Origin: Gelidibacter japonicus
GTDB taxonomy: Bacteria; Bacteroidota; Bacteroidia; Flavobacteriales; Flavobacteriaceae
DNA length: 64,000 nt
Direction: 5' to 3'
NCBI RefSeq assembly: GCF_010725055.1
Contig: NZ_BJKB01000015.1
Coordinates: 539 to 64,538, forward strand
A program made the translations under genes and the position numbers. Shown in pieces: positions 17,880 to 26,570 of the stretch (positions are counted from its first letter, which is position 1; the number at the start of each line of letters is the position of its first letter). The notes under the pieces were generated by a model, which saw only the letters and a list, made by a program, of their open reading frames with translations, did not search any database and was not told the DNA's origin.

Positions 17880-17934
17880 ATTCGATCTTAAATCCTTTCA
17901 AAAAAGAACTTGCATTTTTAGTTAATAATTAGTT

Positions 17935-19029
17935 TTATAATTTTAAATCCTCGATATCGTTCCAATGTTTCTTTTGCATGACGGTTCCTTTGTTTAAAAT
18001 AACCACGCCTGGATTTGAACGCACTATGGTTTTCAATACTTTTTCGTCACATAAATAAAATTCAAAATCGAGATTGTAAACAGACTTGATATTTTGCTTG
18101 GTGGCTTCATCAGAGGTGGTCATCCCAATAACGGTGTATCCCTTTTTGAGTGCTTCATCAGACAGGGATTTCAACTTAGCCATACCATCCTTTTCTGCCG
18201 ATTTTAAGTCATAAGCCACAATCATCAACAATTTATCCTTTTCCAAGAAATAAGAAGTCAAATCCTCATCCTCTGATTCTATTGAAAAATCCTGTATTTT
18301 AGGAAGATCAGCTGCTTGAATTTCTCTGGTTTCTACACCTATGATCTCATCGTACTCCGCCGGTCCCTGCCCGCGGTCAGTCAATGTTTTTTCTTCACCA
18401 TTAATTGTATAGGTCCATTCATAATCTATAATGGCTCTTTTGGCATCGGGGGCAAGCATCATGTTTTCCTGTAGATTATCCCCTATTTTATACGCTCTAA
18501 AATCGATGAGCGGCAAATGCATAAGCACATAATACGCAAATGAAAGCGAGGCAAGAAAACCTGCGAGCGCTACAATAGTCACACCAAGTTTACTGAAGAT
18601 TGGTTTAATATGTTTTACTCCCAAAAAGAGAATTAATATAAAGACCAATAAAACAATGTCCTTGGTAAAACTTTGCCATGGTGTCATTGGCATGGCATCT
18701 CCAAAACATCCACAATCCTTCACTTTATCAAAATAGGCAGAGTAAAAAGTCAAGAAAGTAAAAAAGATAATCATGAGCAACAAGCTCCATACTGTGAATT
18801 TAGGTTTATATCCAATGAGCAGAAAGATGCCCAGTACTACTTCAAAAACTACTACTATAACGGCAATTCCCAAGGCATAAGGCTCCAAAAAAGGAAGGTT
18901 TAATACGTCCGTTCCAAAATATTCTTGAAGTTTATAAGAAAAGCCCAAAGGGTCATTTAATTTAACAAAACCTGATATGATAAAAAGAATACCTACAAAT
19001 ATTCTACTGATGCCTACTAAATATTTCAT
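17935..19029 (-). CDS. BT_3928 family membrane protein (DoxX domain plus thioredoxin-like domain)
   Basis: Residues about 1-150 form a DoxX-type four-helix membrane domain, starting VGISRIFVGILFIISGFVKLNDP and including a DCGCFGD motif. Residues about 205-364 are extracytoplasmic and resemble a thioredoxin fold without a clear CxxC pair (IVAYDLKSAEKDG, VVILNKG). The layout matches the family called BT_3928 in Bacteroides. Its function is not known; a redox role is suggested by the DoxX-type membrane domain. It is placed between a DUF1599 gene and tpiA, an order I recognise from related genomes. Confidence 0.85.
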   Translation of the reverse strand: MKYLVGISRIFVGILFIISGFVKLNDPLGFSYKLQEYFGTDVLNLPFLEPYALGIAVIVVVFEVVLGIFLLIGYKPKFTVWSLLLMIIFFTFLTFYSAYFDKVKDCGCFGDAMPMTPWQSFTKDIVLLVFILILFLGVKHIKPIFSKLGVTIVALAGFLASLSFAYYVLMHLPLIDFRAYKIGDNLQENMMLAPDAKRAIIDYEWTYTINGEEKTLTDRGQGPAEYDEIIGVETREIQAADLPKIQDFSIESEDEDLTSYFLEKDKLLMIVAYDLKSAEKDGMAKLKSLSDEALKKGYTVIGMTTSDEATKQNIKSVYNLDFEFYLCDEKVLKTIVRSNPGVVILNKGTVMQKKHWNDIEDLKL

Positions 19030-19086
19030 AAAATTCCAAAGTTAAAAATTCCAAACTCCAATCAGAGCTTGTAAATACTACTATAC

Positions 19087-19629
19087 TTATAATTTTTCGT
19101 TTAAATGAATCAATGCAAAGACCGAATAATTGATCATATCCTGATAATTGGCATCAATACCTTCACTTACCAATGTTTTTCCTGCATTATCCTCTATTTG
19201 TTTCACTCTTAAGAGTTTTTGCAAGATAAGGTCAGTCAAACTGCTTACCCTCATATCTCGCCATGCTTCGCCATAGTCATGATTCTTATTCATCATCAGT
19301 TCCTTGGTCAAGGCTATTTTTTCATCGTAAAGTTTGGTGGCCACTTCCACGGACATATCAGGTTGATCCGCCACGCCTTTATCCAACTGAATCAAGGCCA
19401 TCGTGCAATAATTGATAATGCCAATAAACTCACTCTCTTCCCCTTCATCCACCTTGCGCTCAAGATTTTGTTGTAAACCTCGGATGCGCTGTGCTTTTAT
19501 AAAAATTTGATCGGTTAAGGATGGAAGTCTCAAAATGCGCCATGCACTTCCATAGTCGGACATCTTATTAACAAAGAGATTTCTGCATTTTTCAATAACA
19601 GCATCGTATTGTTTTGAGGTATCTTGCAT
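19087..19629 (-). CDS. DUF1599 domain protein with two tandem repeats
   Basis: The 180-residue protein consists of two similar halves. The first contains KMSDYGSAWRILRLPSLTDQ and the second KNHDYGEAWRDMRVSSLTDL, each followed by a helix with IINYC or MINYS and ending in ALI(Q/H)L. This is DUF1599, which I believe is also listed as a nucleotide-modification-associated domain; its activity is not known to me. No signal peptide is present, so it is cytoplasmic. It heads the series that runs through tpiA to clpS. Confidence 0.85.
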   Translation of the reverse strand: MQDTSKQYDAVIEKCRNLFVNKMSDYGSAWRILRLPSLTDQIFIKAQRIRGLQQNLERKVDEGEESEFIGIINYCTMALIQLDKGVADQPDMSVEVATKLYDEKIALTKELMMNKNHDYGEAWRDMRVSSLTDLILQKLLRVKQIEDNAGKTLVSEGIDANYQDMINYSVFALIHLNEKL

Positions 19630-19665
19630 ATAAAATTCGTAATTTTGCGTAAATTTCGCCTAAAT

Positions 19666-19696
19666 AGTTCAGAGTTCAAAGTTCAGGGTTCAAAGT
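19666..19696. repeat. Short degenerate repeat of GTTCA units
   Basis: Between the divergent DUF1599 and folP genes, AGTTCA recurs in the variants AGTTCAGAG, AGTTCAAAG, AGTTCAGGG and GGTTCAAAG with a period of about 9-10 bases. Its meaning is unknown. Confidence 0.6.
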
Positions 19697-19795
19697 TTTA
19701 CAGATATGAAATTATATTTTAATGAATAACTATAGATTTGACTCTTTACCCCTTACATCCTTGAAATTCAAACTTAGAAATTAGAAATCGATCTC

Positions 19796-20617
19796 ATGAC
19801 TATAAATTGCAAAGGGCAGCTGATTGACTTGAACATTCCTAAAGTCATGGGAATCTTAAATCTGACTCCGGATTCCTTTTATGATGGTGGCGTTTACAAA
19901 AATGACGACGACATCTTAAGGCACGTAGAGAAAATGCTCAACGAAGGTGCTGACTTTATTGATGTTGGCGCCTACAGCTCTAGACCAAATGCCGCTCATA
20001 TCACAGAGGAAGAAGAATTGCAGCGATTGCTTCCTATTATAAATTTATTGGTTGACGCTTTTCAGGATATTTTGATCTCTGTGGATACGTTCAGGAGTGA
20101 AGTAGCCAAACAAGCAATAAACGCTGGAGCTTGCATAATCAATGACATTTCGGCTGGAAAAATGGATGAGAAGATGCTATCCACCATTGCGGAGCTAAAA
20201 ATTCCTTATATTATGATGCATATGAAGGGTACGCCGCAAAATATGCAGAAGAACACTAGTTATGAGCATTTAGTAAAGGAGATTCTCTTTTACTTTTCCG
20301 AACGCATTGCAACGGCCAGAGCTTTAGGTATTGTGGACGTGATTGTAGACCCTGGTTTTGGATTTTCAAAATCAACTGCTCAAAATTACGAGCTGTTAAA
20401 ACATTTAGAGCTATTTAAAATGTTGGAGAAACCTCTTTTAGTTGGATTTTCGAGAAAATCAATGATCTATAAACCTCTGCGTACTTCGGCTGCTCAAGCC
20501 TTGAATGGCACTACGGTCTTAAACACCTTTGCCTTACAAAAAAACGCCTCTATTTTAAGAGTCCATGATGTTAAAGAAGCTAAGGAGTGTATCGAATTGA
20601 CACAGCAATTAAACTAA
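19796..20617 (+). CDS. folP: Dihydropteroate synthase
   Basis: The 273-residue TIM-barrel enzyme joins p-aminobenzoate to dihydropterin pyrophosphate in folate synthesis. Signature regions are VMGILNLTPDSFYDGG (residues 18-33), DVGAYSSRP (61-69, the usual DIGxxSTRP), and VDPGFGFSK with GFSRKSMI further on. It is divergent from the DUF1599 gene and starts a short plus-strand group that ends with the diadenylate cyclase gene. Confidence 0.96.
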   Translation: MTINCKGQLIDLNIPKVMGILNLTPDSFYDGGVYKNDDDILRHVEKMLNEGADFIDVGAYSSRPNAAHITEEEELQRLLPIINLLVDAFQDILISVDTFRSEVAKQAINAGACIINDISAGKMDEKMLSTIAELKIPYIMMHMKGTPQNMQKNTSYEHLVKEILFYFSERIATARALGIVDVIVDPGFGFSKSTAQNYELLKHLELFKMLEKPLLVGFSRKSMIYKPLRTSAAQALNGTTVLNTFALQKNASILRVHDVKEAKECIELTQQLN

Positions 20618-20623
20618 TGATCC

Positions 20624-21304
20624 ATGAAATATTTATCCCTCCTATTACTTATCTTAACGTTTTCTTGTAGCCACGAAAAAACAGTTTTGCTTCCTGAAAT
20701 AGAGAATGCTGAGATTACTGAAGTTTTCGATATTTCACCAATCTACATTTTTTATGATGAAACCAAAACGGACAGCCTTGAACTAAATAGAAGTAATGTC
20801 ATTAGTACTACCAACTGGCTTGTAAATATCGACAAAAGACTCACCTTAGGACAGGTCATTCCAAAAATCATCTTGCTACAGGACAAAAAGCGGAATGCTG
20901 ATGGTCATAAAAATGAAAACTCAAAAAATTATTTTACCTGCAATGACACTAGTATTCAAAACTTAGGTTTTTTGGAGTTTACTCAAACTATCTATAAGGT
21001 AAATTCTATTCTTCCCAATGTATCGTCAGATTATTATAATTCTAAAGAAAAACGGATCATATTGGATTTCAAGACCCCAAATGACATTAAATTGGTGACG
21101 CTCTACAATGATTCCATAATTAAAAAATCGACATTAAAGACCCTTAAAAACGATCTTGATGCCTTGCCTAAGGAAAAAGATTTTGATTTAGTGCTGAATA
21201 TCAATGATCAATTGACCTTTCAGGATTATATTACTTTCAAATCAACACTTTCTAAAGTGGAATCACCTAATGTGACCATAAATGAAAATGAATTCATTTA
21301 TTAA
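20624..21304 (+). CDS. Lipoprotein of unknown function
   Basis: The 226-residue protein starts with a lipoprotein signal (LILTFSC) and is otherwise soluble and rich in Asp, Asn and Lys. I do not recognise the family. The last 70 residues have a pattern of strand, helix and strand (DLVLNINDQLTFQDYITFKS) that loosely recalls the periplasmic domain of ExbD-type proteins; this is a weak impression. It lies 6 bases after folP and 35 bases before the cyclase gene, so it is probably co-transcribed with both. Confidence 0.75.
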   Translation: MKYLSLLLLILTFSCSHEKTVLLPEIENAEITEVFDISPIYIFYDETKTDSLELNRSNVISTTNWLVNIDKRLTLGQVIPKIILLQDKKRNADGHKNENSKNYFTCNDTSIQNLGFLEFTQTIYKVNSILPNVSSDYYNSKEKRIILDFKTPNDIKLVTLYNDSIIKKSTLKTLKNDLDALPKEKDFDLVLNINDQLTFQDYITFKSTLSKVESPNVTINENEFIY

Positions 21305-21339
21305 TCATATTTTTTTAATTTTACAAAAACATTTCTGGA

Positions 21340-22122
21340 TTGGACGAGCTTAAATTTTGGGATTTCGGGATTATAGATTTTATCGATGTTTTTCTCGTTG
21401 CCATACTTTTATATTATGTTTATAAGCTTATAAAAGGAACTGTTGCCATCAACATCTTCATTGGCATCATCATCATCTATTTTGTATGGAAACTGACGGC
21501 ATTCCTCAAAATGGGACTTCTGAGTTCAATCTTTAGCGGTTTTATGGATGTTGGAATTATTGCGTTAATTGTAGTTTTCCAACCTGAAATAAGAAAATTT
21601 CTGCTGATGGTCGGCTCAACAAATTTTGGAAATAAGCGGAAGTTCCTGAGACATCTAAACTTTCTAAAAACTGAAGGACAAGTACAGACCGATGTGGATG
21701 TTATCATTTCTGCATGTAAAAAAATGGCATCTACCCGTACAGGTGCCCTGATCGTCATTGAGCGAAACAACAACCTGGACTTCCTGACAAGTTCTGGTGA
21801 TGCCATGAATATTGCCGTAACCCTGCCAATCATTGAAAGCATTTTTTTTAAAAACAGTCCCTTGCACGATGGCGCCATCGTCATTGCAAATAACATCATA
21901 AAAGCCACACGCGTCATTCTCCCTGTCAGTAGCGAAAGAAGTATCCCACAACGTTTTGGCCTTCGACATAGAGCAGCCGTTGGAATCACTGAAAAAACCG
22001 ATGCCGTGGCCATTGCTGTCAGTGAAGAAACTGGTCAGATTTCCTATATAAAAAATGGAGAGTTTGTGATGTTCAAGGATAGTGCAGAGCTCGTAGAAAT
22101 GATCAAAAATGATTTGGCCTAA
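21340..22122 (+). CDS. cdaA: Membrane diadenylate cyclase (CdaA type)
   Basis: The protein makes cyclic di-AMP from two ATP. The first 90 residues hold three membrane helices, and the DisA_N catalytic domain follows with HDGA (176-179) and RHRAAVG (209-215). The 260-residue length is typical. The start is taken as TTG at 21340 (MDELKFWDFG) because no ATG is available before the first membrane helix. In Firmicutes cdaA is paired with the regulator cdaR; no such gene is here, and an unknown lipoprotein gene precedes it instead. Confidence 0.94.
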   Translation: MDELKFWDFGIIDFIDVFLVAILLYYVYKLIKGTVAINIFIGIIIIYFVWKLTAFLKMGLLSSIFSGFMDVGIIALIVVFQPEIRKFLLMVGSTNFGNKRKFLRHLNFLKTEGQVQTDVDVIISACKKMASTRTGALIVIERNNNLDFLTSSGDAMNIAVTLPIIESIFFKNSPLHDGAIVIANNIIKATRVILPVSSERSIPQRFGLRHRAAVGITEKTDAVAIAVSEETGQISYIKNGEFVMFKDSAELVEMIKNDLA

Positions 22123-22214
22123 TAAAATGTCAAGCCATCAAAACTTGAAATGTGATTACTCTGTTTTCTTTTGAGAAACAGCCGTCCAGAAAAATTTTTA
22201 AAATAGCTTATAAA

Positions 22215-23984
22215 TTAAACTGCTTCATTCTTCAAGAACTGGACTTCATATAAATTTCTGTAGTAGCCATTTTCGTTTTGAAGCAATTCCTTATGAGTTC
22301 CTTGCTCCACAATACGACCAGCATCCATAACAATAATGTTATCTGCCTTTTGAATCGTAGCCAAGCGGTGTGCGATGACAATAGATGTTCTATCTTTTGT
22401 AATCTTCTCTGTGGCCACCTGCATCAATTGCTCCGAATAGGAATCTACGGAAGAGGTTGCTTCGTCCAAAATCAAAATACTCGGATTGGTCACATAAGCT
22501 CTTAAAAAAGAAATCAATTGTCTCTGGCCGGAAGACAGCATCACCCCACGTTCTTTTACATTATAATGATAGCCGTTGGGCAAACTCATAATAAATTCAT
22601 GAATCCCAATATCTTTGGCCGCTTTTTGAACTTGTGCTTCCGTAATATTCGGGTTGTTGAGCGTAATATTGTTTAAGATCGTATCGGCAAAAAGAAATAC
22701 ATCTTGGAGCACTACAGCAATTTGAGCTCTCAATGAGGTCAAGGTCATTTCCTTTATATCGACCTCATCAATATAAATTTTCCCTTTTTGAATATCATAA
22801 AAACGATTCAACAAATTGATGATGGTCGATTTCCCCGCCCCTGTTGCACCTACAATAGCAATGGTCTGTCCTGATTTGACATCGAAAGAAACATCTTTTA
22901 AAACTTCTTCGTCATCAATATATGAAAAATGAACCTTCTCAAACTTAATATTGCCCTTAAAGGGTTCAGCCTCAATTTTTCCGGAATCATCAATTTGTGA
23001 TGTGGTATCCAATACTGAAAAAACACGATTGGCAGCTACAATTCCCATTTGTAGCGTATTAAACCTGTTTGCAATTTGGTTTAAAGGCCTGAACAACATT
23101 GGGATCATCATGATAAAGGCAAACAAATCGCCTTGTGAAGCCATATCATCAGAGATAATATTGAGTCCGCCGTACCATACAACCAGCCCTAAAGTCAATG
23201 ACGATAAAAACTCTGCAATTGGAAAGAATACGGAGTTGTACCATACCGTTTTCAACCAGCCTTTTTTATGGCGTGCGTTTATTTCCTTGAACTTCCGGTA
23301 TTCTGTTTCTTCACGTGTAAATAATTGTAAGATTTTCATTCCGGTGACGCGTTCTTGAACGAAGGAGTTGAGATTTGATACTTCATTGCGCACATCCTCA
23401 AAGGCAATTTTCATGTACTTCTGAAAAATGGTCGTTGCAAAAAGAACGATGGGCAAAGTTGTGAACACCAAAAGACTGAGCTTCCAGTTCATATAAATCA
23501 TGACACCTCCAACCACTAACATTTTCAAGATATCACTAAAGATCATAAAAAGACCTTCTCCAAAAATATCTGAAATACGCTCCATATCCGTAACCGTCCT
23601 CGTAATCAATACTCCTACTGAAGAGTTGTCGAAATATTTCATCCGGAAACTCATGATATGCTTGAACAGCTTCACTCTTATGTCCTTTACCACGGATTGG
23701 CCCAACCAACTGGCATTGTAGATAAATAATAATTGACAGATAACTTCCAATAGCAATAGGACAATCATGATGATGATATAAAACATGAAACCATCATATT
23801 GTTGAACTTCTATTTGATTGTCGATAGCTTGTTGCAAGACATAAGGTCTTAAAGCCCCAAAAGCTGCCAATCCCGTAACAAAGAATAAAGTCAGTGCAAA
23901 AACGAGTTTATAAGGTTTGATATATTGCATCAACCTTTTAAAGAGGTTCACGTCATAAACTTTGGATTTCCTTTTGGCACTCAT
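22215..23984 (-). CDS. ABC exporter, fused membrane and ATPase domains (MsbA-like)
   Basis: Residues about 20-310 form a six-helix ABC exporter membrane domain. The ATPase domain follows with Walker A GATGAGKST (about 378-386), the signature LSSGQRQ, Walker B ILILDEA and an H-loop IAHRL. The 589-residue length is that of a half-transporter working as a homodimer. Substrates cannot be inferred; lipids or drugs are usual for this class. The start lies 1 base after the truA stop codon, so the two are co-transcribed. Confidence 0.93.
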   Translation of the reverse strand: MSAKRKSKVYDVNLFKRLMQYIKPYKLVFALTLFFVTGLAAFGALRPYVLQQAIDNQIEVQQYDGFMFYIIIMIVLLLLEVICQLLFIYNASWLGQSVVKDIRVKLFKHIMSFRMKYFDNSSVGVLITRTVTDMERISDIFGEGLFMIFSDILKMLVVGGVMIYMNWKLSLLVFTTLPIVLFATTIFQKYMKIAFEDVRNEVSNLNSFVQERVTGMKILQLFTREETEYRKFKEINARHKKGWLKTVWYNSVFFPIAEFLSSLTLGLVVWYGGLNIISDDMASQGDLFAFIMMIPMLFRPLNQIANRFNTLQMGIVAANRVFSVLDTTSQIDDSGKIEAEPFKGNIKFEKVHFSYIDDEEVLKDVSFDVKSGQTIAIVGATGAGKSTIINLLNRFYDIQKGKIYIDEVDIKEMTLTSLRAQIAVVLQDVFLFADTILNNITLNNPNITEAQVQKAAKDIGIHEFIMSLPNGYHYNVKERGVMLSSGQRQLISFLRAYVTNPSILILDEATSSVDSYSEQLMQVATEKITKDRTSIVIAHRLATIQKADNIIVMDAGRIVEQGTHKELLQNENGYYRNLYEVQFLKNEAV

Positions 23985-23985
23985 A

Positions 23986-24735
23986 TTATTTAGTGTTAAA
24001 AATCGTATCTGGATATTGAATATTCATTAAAAACAACCCATGTGCAGGAACTGAGAAACCGGCTTCACTCCTATCTTTAGATTGGATAATGCTGTGCAAT
24101 TGATCAACCTCAAGTTTTCCTAGGCCGATATTGACCATAGTTCCTACAATGGCACGTACCATATTTCTCAAAAAACGATCGGCAGTAACGACAAAGGTCA
24201 ATTCCGTGCCTTCTATCATCCAGTACGCCTCTTTAATGTCACAAAAGTACGTTTTCACATCTGTATTACTTTTAGAAAAACATTGAAACTCTTTATACTG
24301 TAATAATATATGACAAGCTTCATTCATTTTATCCATATCTAAAGGCAAATGAATTTTATAGGCAAAATCATGCGTAAAGACATTTTTGATGTTCGATATT
24401 CGATAATGATAGGTTCTGCTAAGCGCATTAAATCGGGCATGTGCTTTATCCTGAACTTCAAAAACCCGATGGACGGCAATGTCATGGGGCAAAAACCAGT
24501 TGATCTTATAGATCAACACATCCATATCAAAAGGTTCTTCAAAGTCAAAATGTGCATACATTTGAGCAGCATGAACGCCTGCATCTGTTCGGCCTGCACC
24601 CATAACTGTAACTGGAGCCCTCAATAATGTGGTCAATGCGTTCTCCAAAACCTGTTGCACCGATATGGCATTGGGCTGTTTCTGCCAGCCGTGATAGGCT
24701 TTTCCATTATATGAAAATTCAATAAAGTATCTCAA
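23986..24735 (-). CDS. truA: tRNA pseudouridine(38-40) synthase
   Basis: TruA modifies uridines 38-40 in the anticodon stem. The 249-residue protein has FSYNGKAYHGWQKQP at the N-terminus and the catalytic aspartate in GRTDAGVHA (about residues 48-56). FLRNMVRAIVGT in the C-terminal half completes the signature. The ABC exporter gene follows directly. A minus-strand -7 box (CAAAGTTA, read as TAACTTTG) at 24872-24879 may be its promoter, giving a leader of about 130 bases. Confidence 0.96.
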   Translation of the reverse strand: MRYFIEFSYNGKAYHGWQKQPNAISVQQVLENALTTLLRAPVTVMGAGRTDAGVHAAQMYAHFDFEEPFDMDVLIYKINWFLPHDIAVHRVFEVQDKAHARFNALSRTYHYRISNIKNVFTHDFAYKIHLPLDMDKMNEACHILLQYKEFQCFSKSNTDVKTYFCDIKEAYWMIEGTELTFVVTADRFLRNMVRAIVGTMVNIGLGKLEVDQLHSIIQSKDRSEAGFSVPAHGLFLMNIQYPDTIFNTK

Positions 24736-24856
24736 GGCGACTTTGATGGATTTGAAAGTTTATTAGAGGTATAGCCTATAGACCCATTGCTCCAACAAAC
24801 TAAAATTTGAAAATAGGATTATACATTAGTTTACGATAGTTTAATGTCATTATCAC

Positions 24857-24864
24857 TATTTTTG
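24857..24864 (+). promoter_or_regulatory. -7 promoter box for the phosphodiesterase gene
   Basis: TATTTTTG fits TAnnTTTG and lies 80 bases before the start at 24945. A matching box for the opposite strand (truA) lies 8 bases further at 24872-24879, so the two divergent promoters sit side by side. No -33 TTG at proper distance is clear. Confidence 0.45.
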
Positions 24865-24944
24865 TGAGTTGCAAAGTTAGTTATTTAAGATTGATGATTA
24901 AACGATTGTTGATTTAAGAATTCAAAAATACAGAAAACCCTATT

Positions 24945-25436
24945 TTGAAAAAAATCCTCCTCTTATCGGACACCCACAGTTATATTGATGACGCTATTCT
25001 AAAATATGTAAAACAAGCAGATGAAGTATGGCATGCTGGCGATATCGGCGATTTGAAAGTTACGGATACCATCAAAAACCTAAAACCACTTAGAGCTGTT
25101 TACGGTAATATTGATGATACCAAAGCCCGTTTGGAATTCCCGGAAAACAACCGATTTATGTGCGAAGAGATAGACGTTTTCATCACCCATATTGGCGGTT
25201 ATCCCGGGAGATACACACCACGCGTGCGCGAATTGCTTTACCAAAATCCACCCAAACTTTTTATTTGCGGCCATTCGCACATTCTTAAGGTCATGCCCGA
25301 CAAAAAACTGAATCTGCTCCACATGAATCCAGGCGCCATCGGCAAGCATGGTTTTCAACAAGTACGAACGATGCTGCGCTTTACCATCGACGGTAGCAAA
25401 ATTGATAATTTGGAGGTGATTGAGTTTAAGAAGTGA
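24945..25436 (+). CDS. YfcE/MJ0936 family phosphodiesterase
   Basis: The 163-residue metallophosphoesterase has the full set of metal-binding motifs: DTHSYID (residues 8-14), HAGDIGD, GNIDD, THIGGYPG and CGHSHI. Proteins of this family hydrolyse phosphodiesters in vitro; the natural substrate is generally unknown. The start is a TTG at 24945, directly before KKILLLSDTH, since no ATG occurs ahead of the first metal motif. Confidence 0.9.
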   Translation: MKKILLLSDTHSYIDDAILKYVKQADEVWHAGDIGDLKVTDTIKNLKPLRAVYGNIDDTKARLEFPENNRFMCEEIDVFITHIGGYPGRYTPRVRELLYQNPPKLFICGHSHILKVMPDKKLNLLHMNPGAIGKHGFQQVRTMLRFTIDGSKIDNLEVIEFKK

Positions 25437-25453
25437 GATTGATCAATAGAATA

Positions 25454-25542
25454 GAACACTGATGACGCAGTTTGAGCAGATTTTCAATGATTTTCATGAA
25501 GATATCAGCAAAAATTATAAAAAATCAGTGTCATCAGTGTTC
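25454..25542. repeat. MITE-like element bounded by 13-bp perfect inverted repeats
   Basis: GAACACTGATGAC at 25454-25466 is repeated in inverted form at 25530-25542, enclosing 63 bases rich in short TTTTCA and AAAAAT runs. It follows the phosphodiesterase gene. The element has no coding capacity and no clear target-site duplication. Similar fold-back spacer sequences are common in Bacteroidota as I recall them, but I could not check copy number. Confidence 0.6.
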
Positions 25543-25708
25543 CAACTATAAAATTTCAGAAAATTAAATGATTTTTAAGATGCACTATTGTAGTATAAAA
25601 ATTCGATTTAGCACTGCGCAACAGTTTCTCTCCTTTGGAGGGATTAAGGGAAGTCTCGTTCAATTCGCCATTGGCTTTCAACAACTATAGATGGTGATAA
25701 ACAACCTT

Positions 25709-25740
25709 GAGATACCGCCGAGTGGCGGGATTAGTTCAAC
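25709..25740. repeat. Hairpin-bearing direct repeat, copy 1
   Basis: GAGATACCGCCGAGTGGCGG followed by GATTAGTTCAAC. It matches 25799-25830 at all but two positions. The unit contains a small inverted repeat (CCGCC/GGCGG). It lies in the 500-base gene-free stretch 25437-25936, which otherwise shows only the MITE-like element and a terminator. Confidence 0.7.
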
Positions 25741-25798
25741 CAGCATATCCCAATGCGCCTACGGCTTTATGACAATGTAGATTGTGACTATTAAGGTA

Positions 25799-25830
25799 GA
25801 GATCCCGCCAAGTGGCGGGATTAGTTCAAC
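25799..25830. repeat. Hairpin-bearing direct repeat, copy 2
   Basis: This copy begins 90 bases after the start of copy 1. Here the inverted repeat is longer, CCCGCC/GGCGGG around AAGT. Both copies continue with GATTAGTTCAAC and then diverge. A spacer repeat or a transcribed double hairpin is possible. Confidence 0.7.
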
Positions 25831-25882
25831 TTACATTTTTGAATGCGTCCTCTGGACTTTTCAAAAATGAGTTTCACTAAAA

Positions 25883-25908
25883 AAACCCGAGATCTTCACC
25901 TCGGGTTT
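25883..25908 (-). terminator. Terminator of the DUF4293 gene
   Basis: A 9-bp stem AAACCCGAG/CTCGGGTTT with an 8-base loop is followed, on the minus strand, by a run of T. It lies 29 bases past the DUF4293 stop. Confidence 0.8.
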
Positions 25909-25936
25909 ACGCACTAAAAAAATTAAGATAATAGGT

Positions 25937-26347
25937 TTATCGCAATCTATCGACAGATTTTACAAGATCTTCATCCTTTTTTATGGCCTTATTGGCTAAC
26001 ACCAAAAACACGATAGAAAAAATAGGAATGAATATCCCAACACCTTTCTCAGAGATTTCACTCTCTCCAGGAGCCATTAGCAATACATAAACAAATAATC
26101 CTAATAAAATAAAGTTCAATATGATATTAAGTCGCCCCAAAACAAATTGGAACTTCCTGTTTTTATAATTAAATATAGAAATCAAAGATAAGGCAGCCGA
26201 TCCAAAAAACATAGCCAAATATAACATATCATCTTTTGCGTACACAGGCACATCTTGTGCATTGGTCCACAAATGGAATACGAATATCAAACCGCAAGAA
26301 AAAATGGCTGCTATAAGTAAATAAATGGTCTGAATGCGTTGTAACAT
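25937..26347 (-). CDS. DUF4293 family membrane protein
   Basis: The start is set at ATG 26347 (MLQRIQTIYLLIAAI), the usual beginning of this family, giving 136 residues; a longer frame upstream has no support. The protein has four membrane segments and a short charged C-terminus. The function is unknown. A minus-strand -7 box (CAAAATTA, read as TAATTTTG) occurs at 26372-26379, 25 bases before the start. It is divergent from rho, a neighbour relation I recognise in other flavobacteria. Confidence 0.85.
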   Translation of the reverse strand: MLQRIQTIYLLIAAIFSCGLIFVFHLWTNAQDVPVYAKDDMLYLAMFFGSAALSLISIFNYKNRKFQFVLGRLNIILNFILLGLFVYVLLMAPGESEISEKGVGIFIPIFSIVFLVLANKAIKKDEDLVKSVDRLR

Positions 26348-26570
26348 GAGATAATCTAAAAAATTAAATCCCAAAATTAACAGTTTCTTTTTGATTCATA
26401 CAGTAATTTTTAAAATAAAATTGTATTATTGCACTAACGTTATGTTACTCACAGGGTAATAAACTGTTAAATCTTCAAAATTACATTCGGTTTTTTCCTC
26501 TTCTTGATCTCTAAAAAATAGATTCGGAACTAATCCAATTTCAATTTTACACTAATATTCATAAACATAC

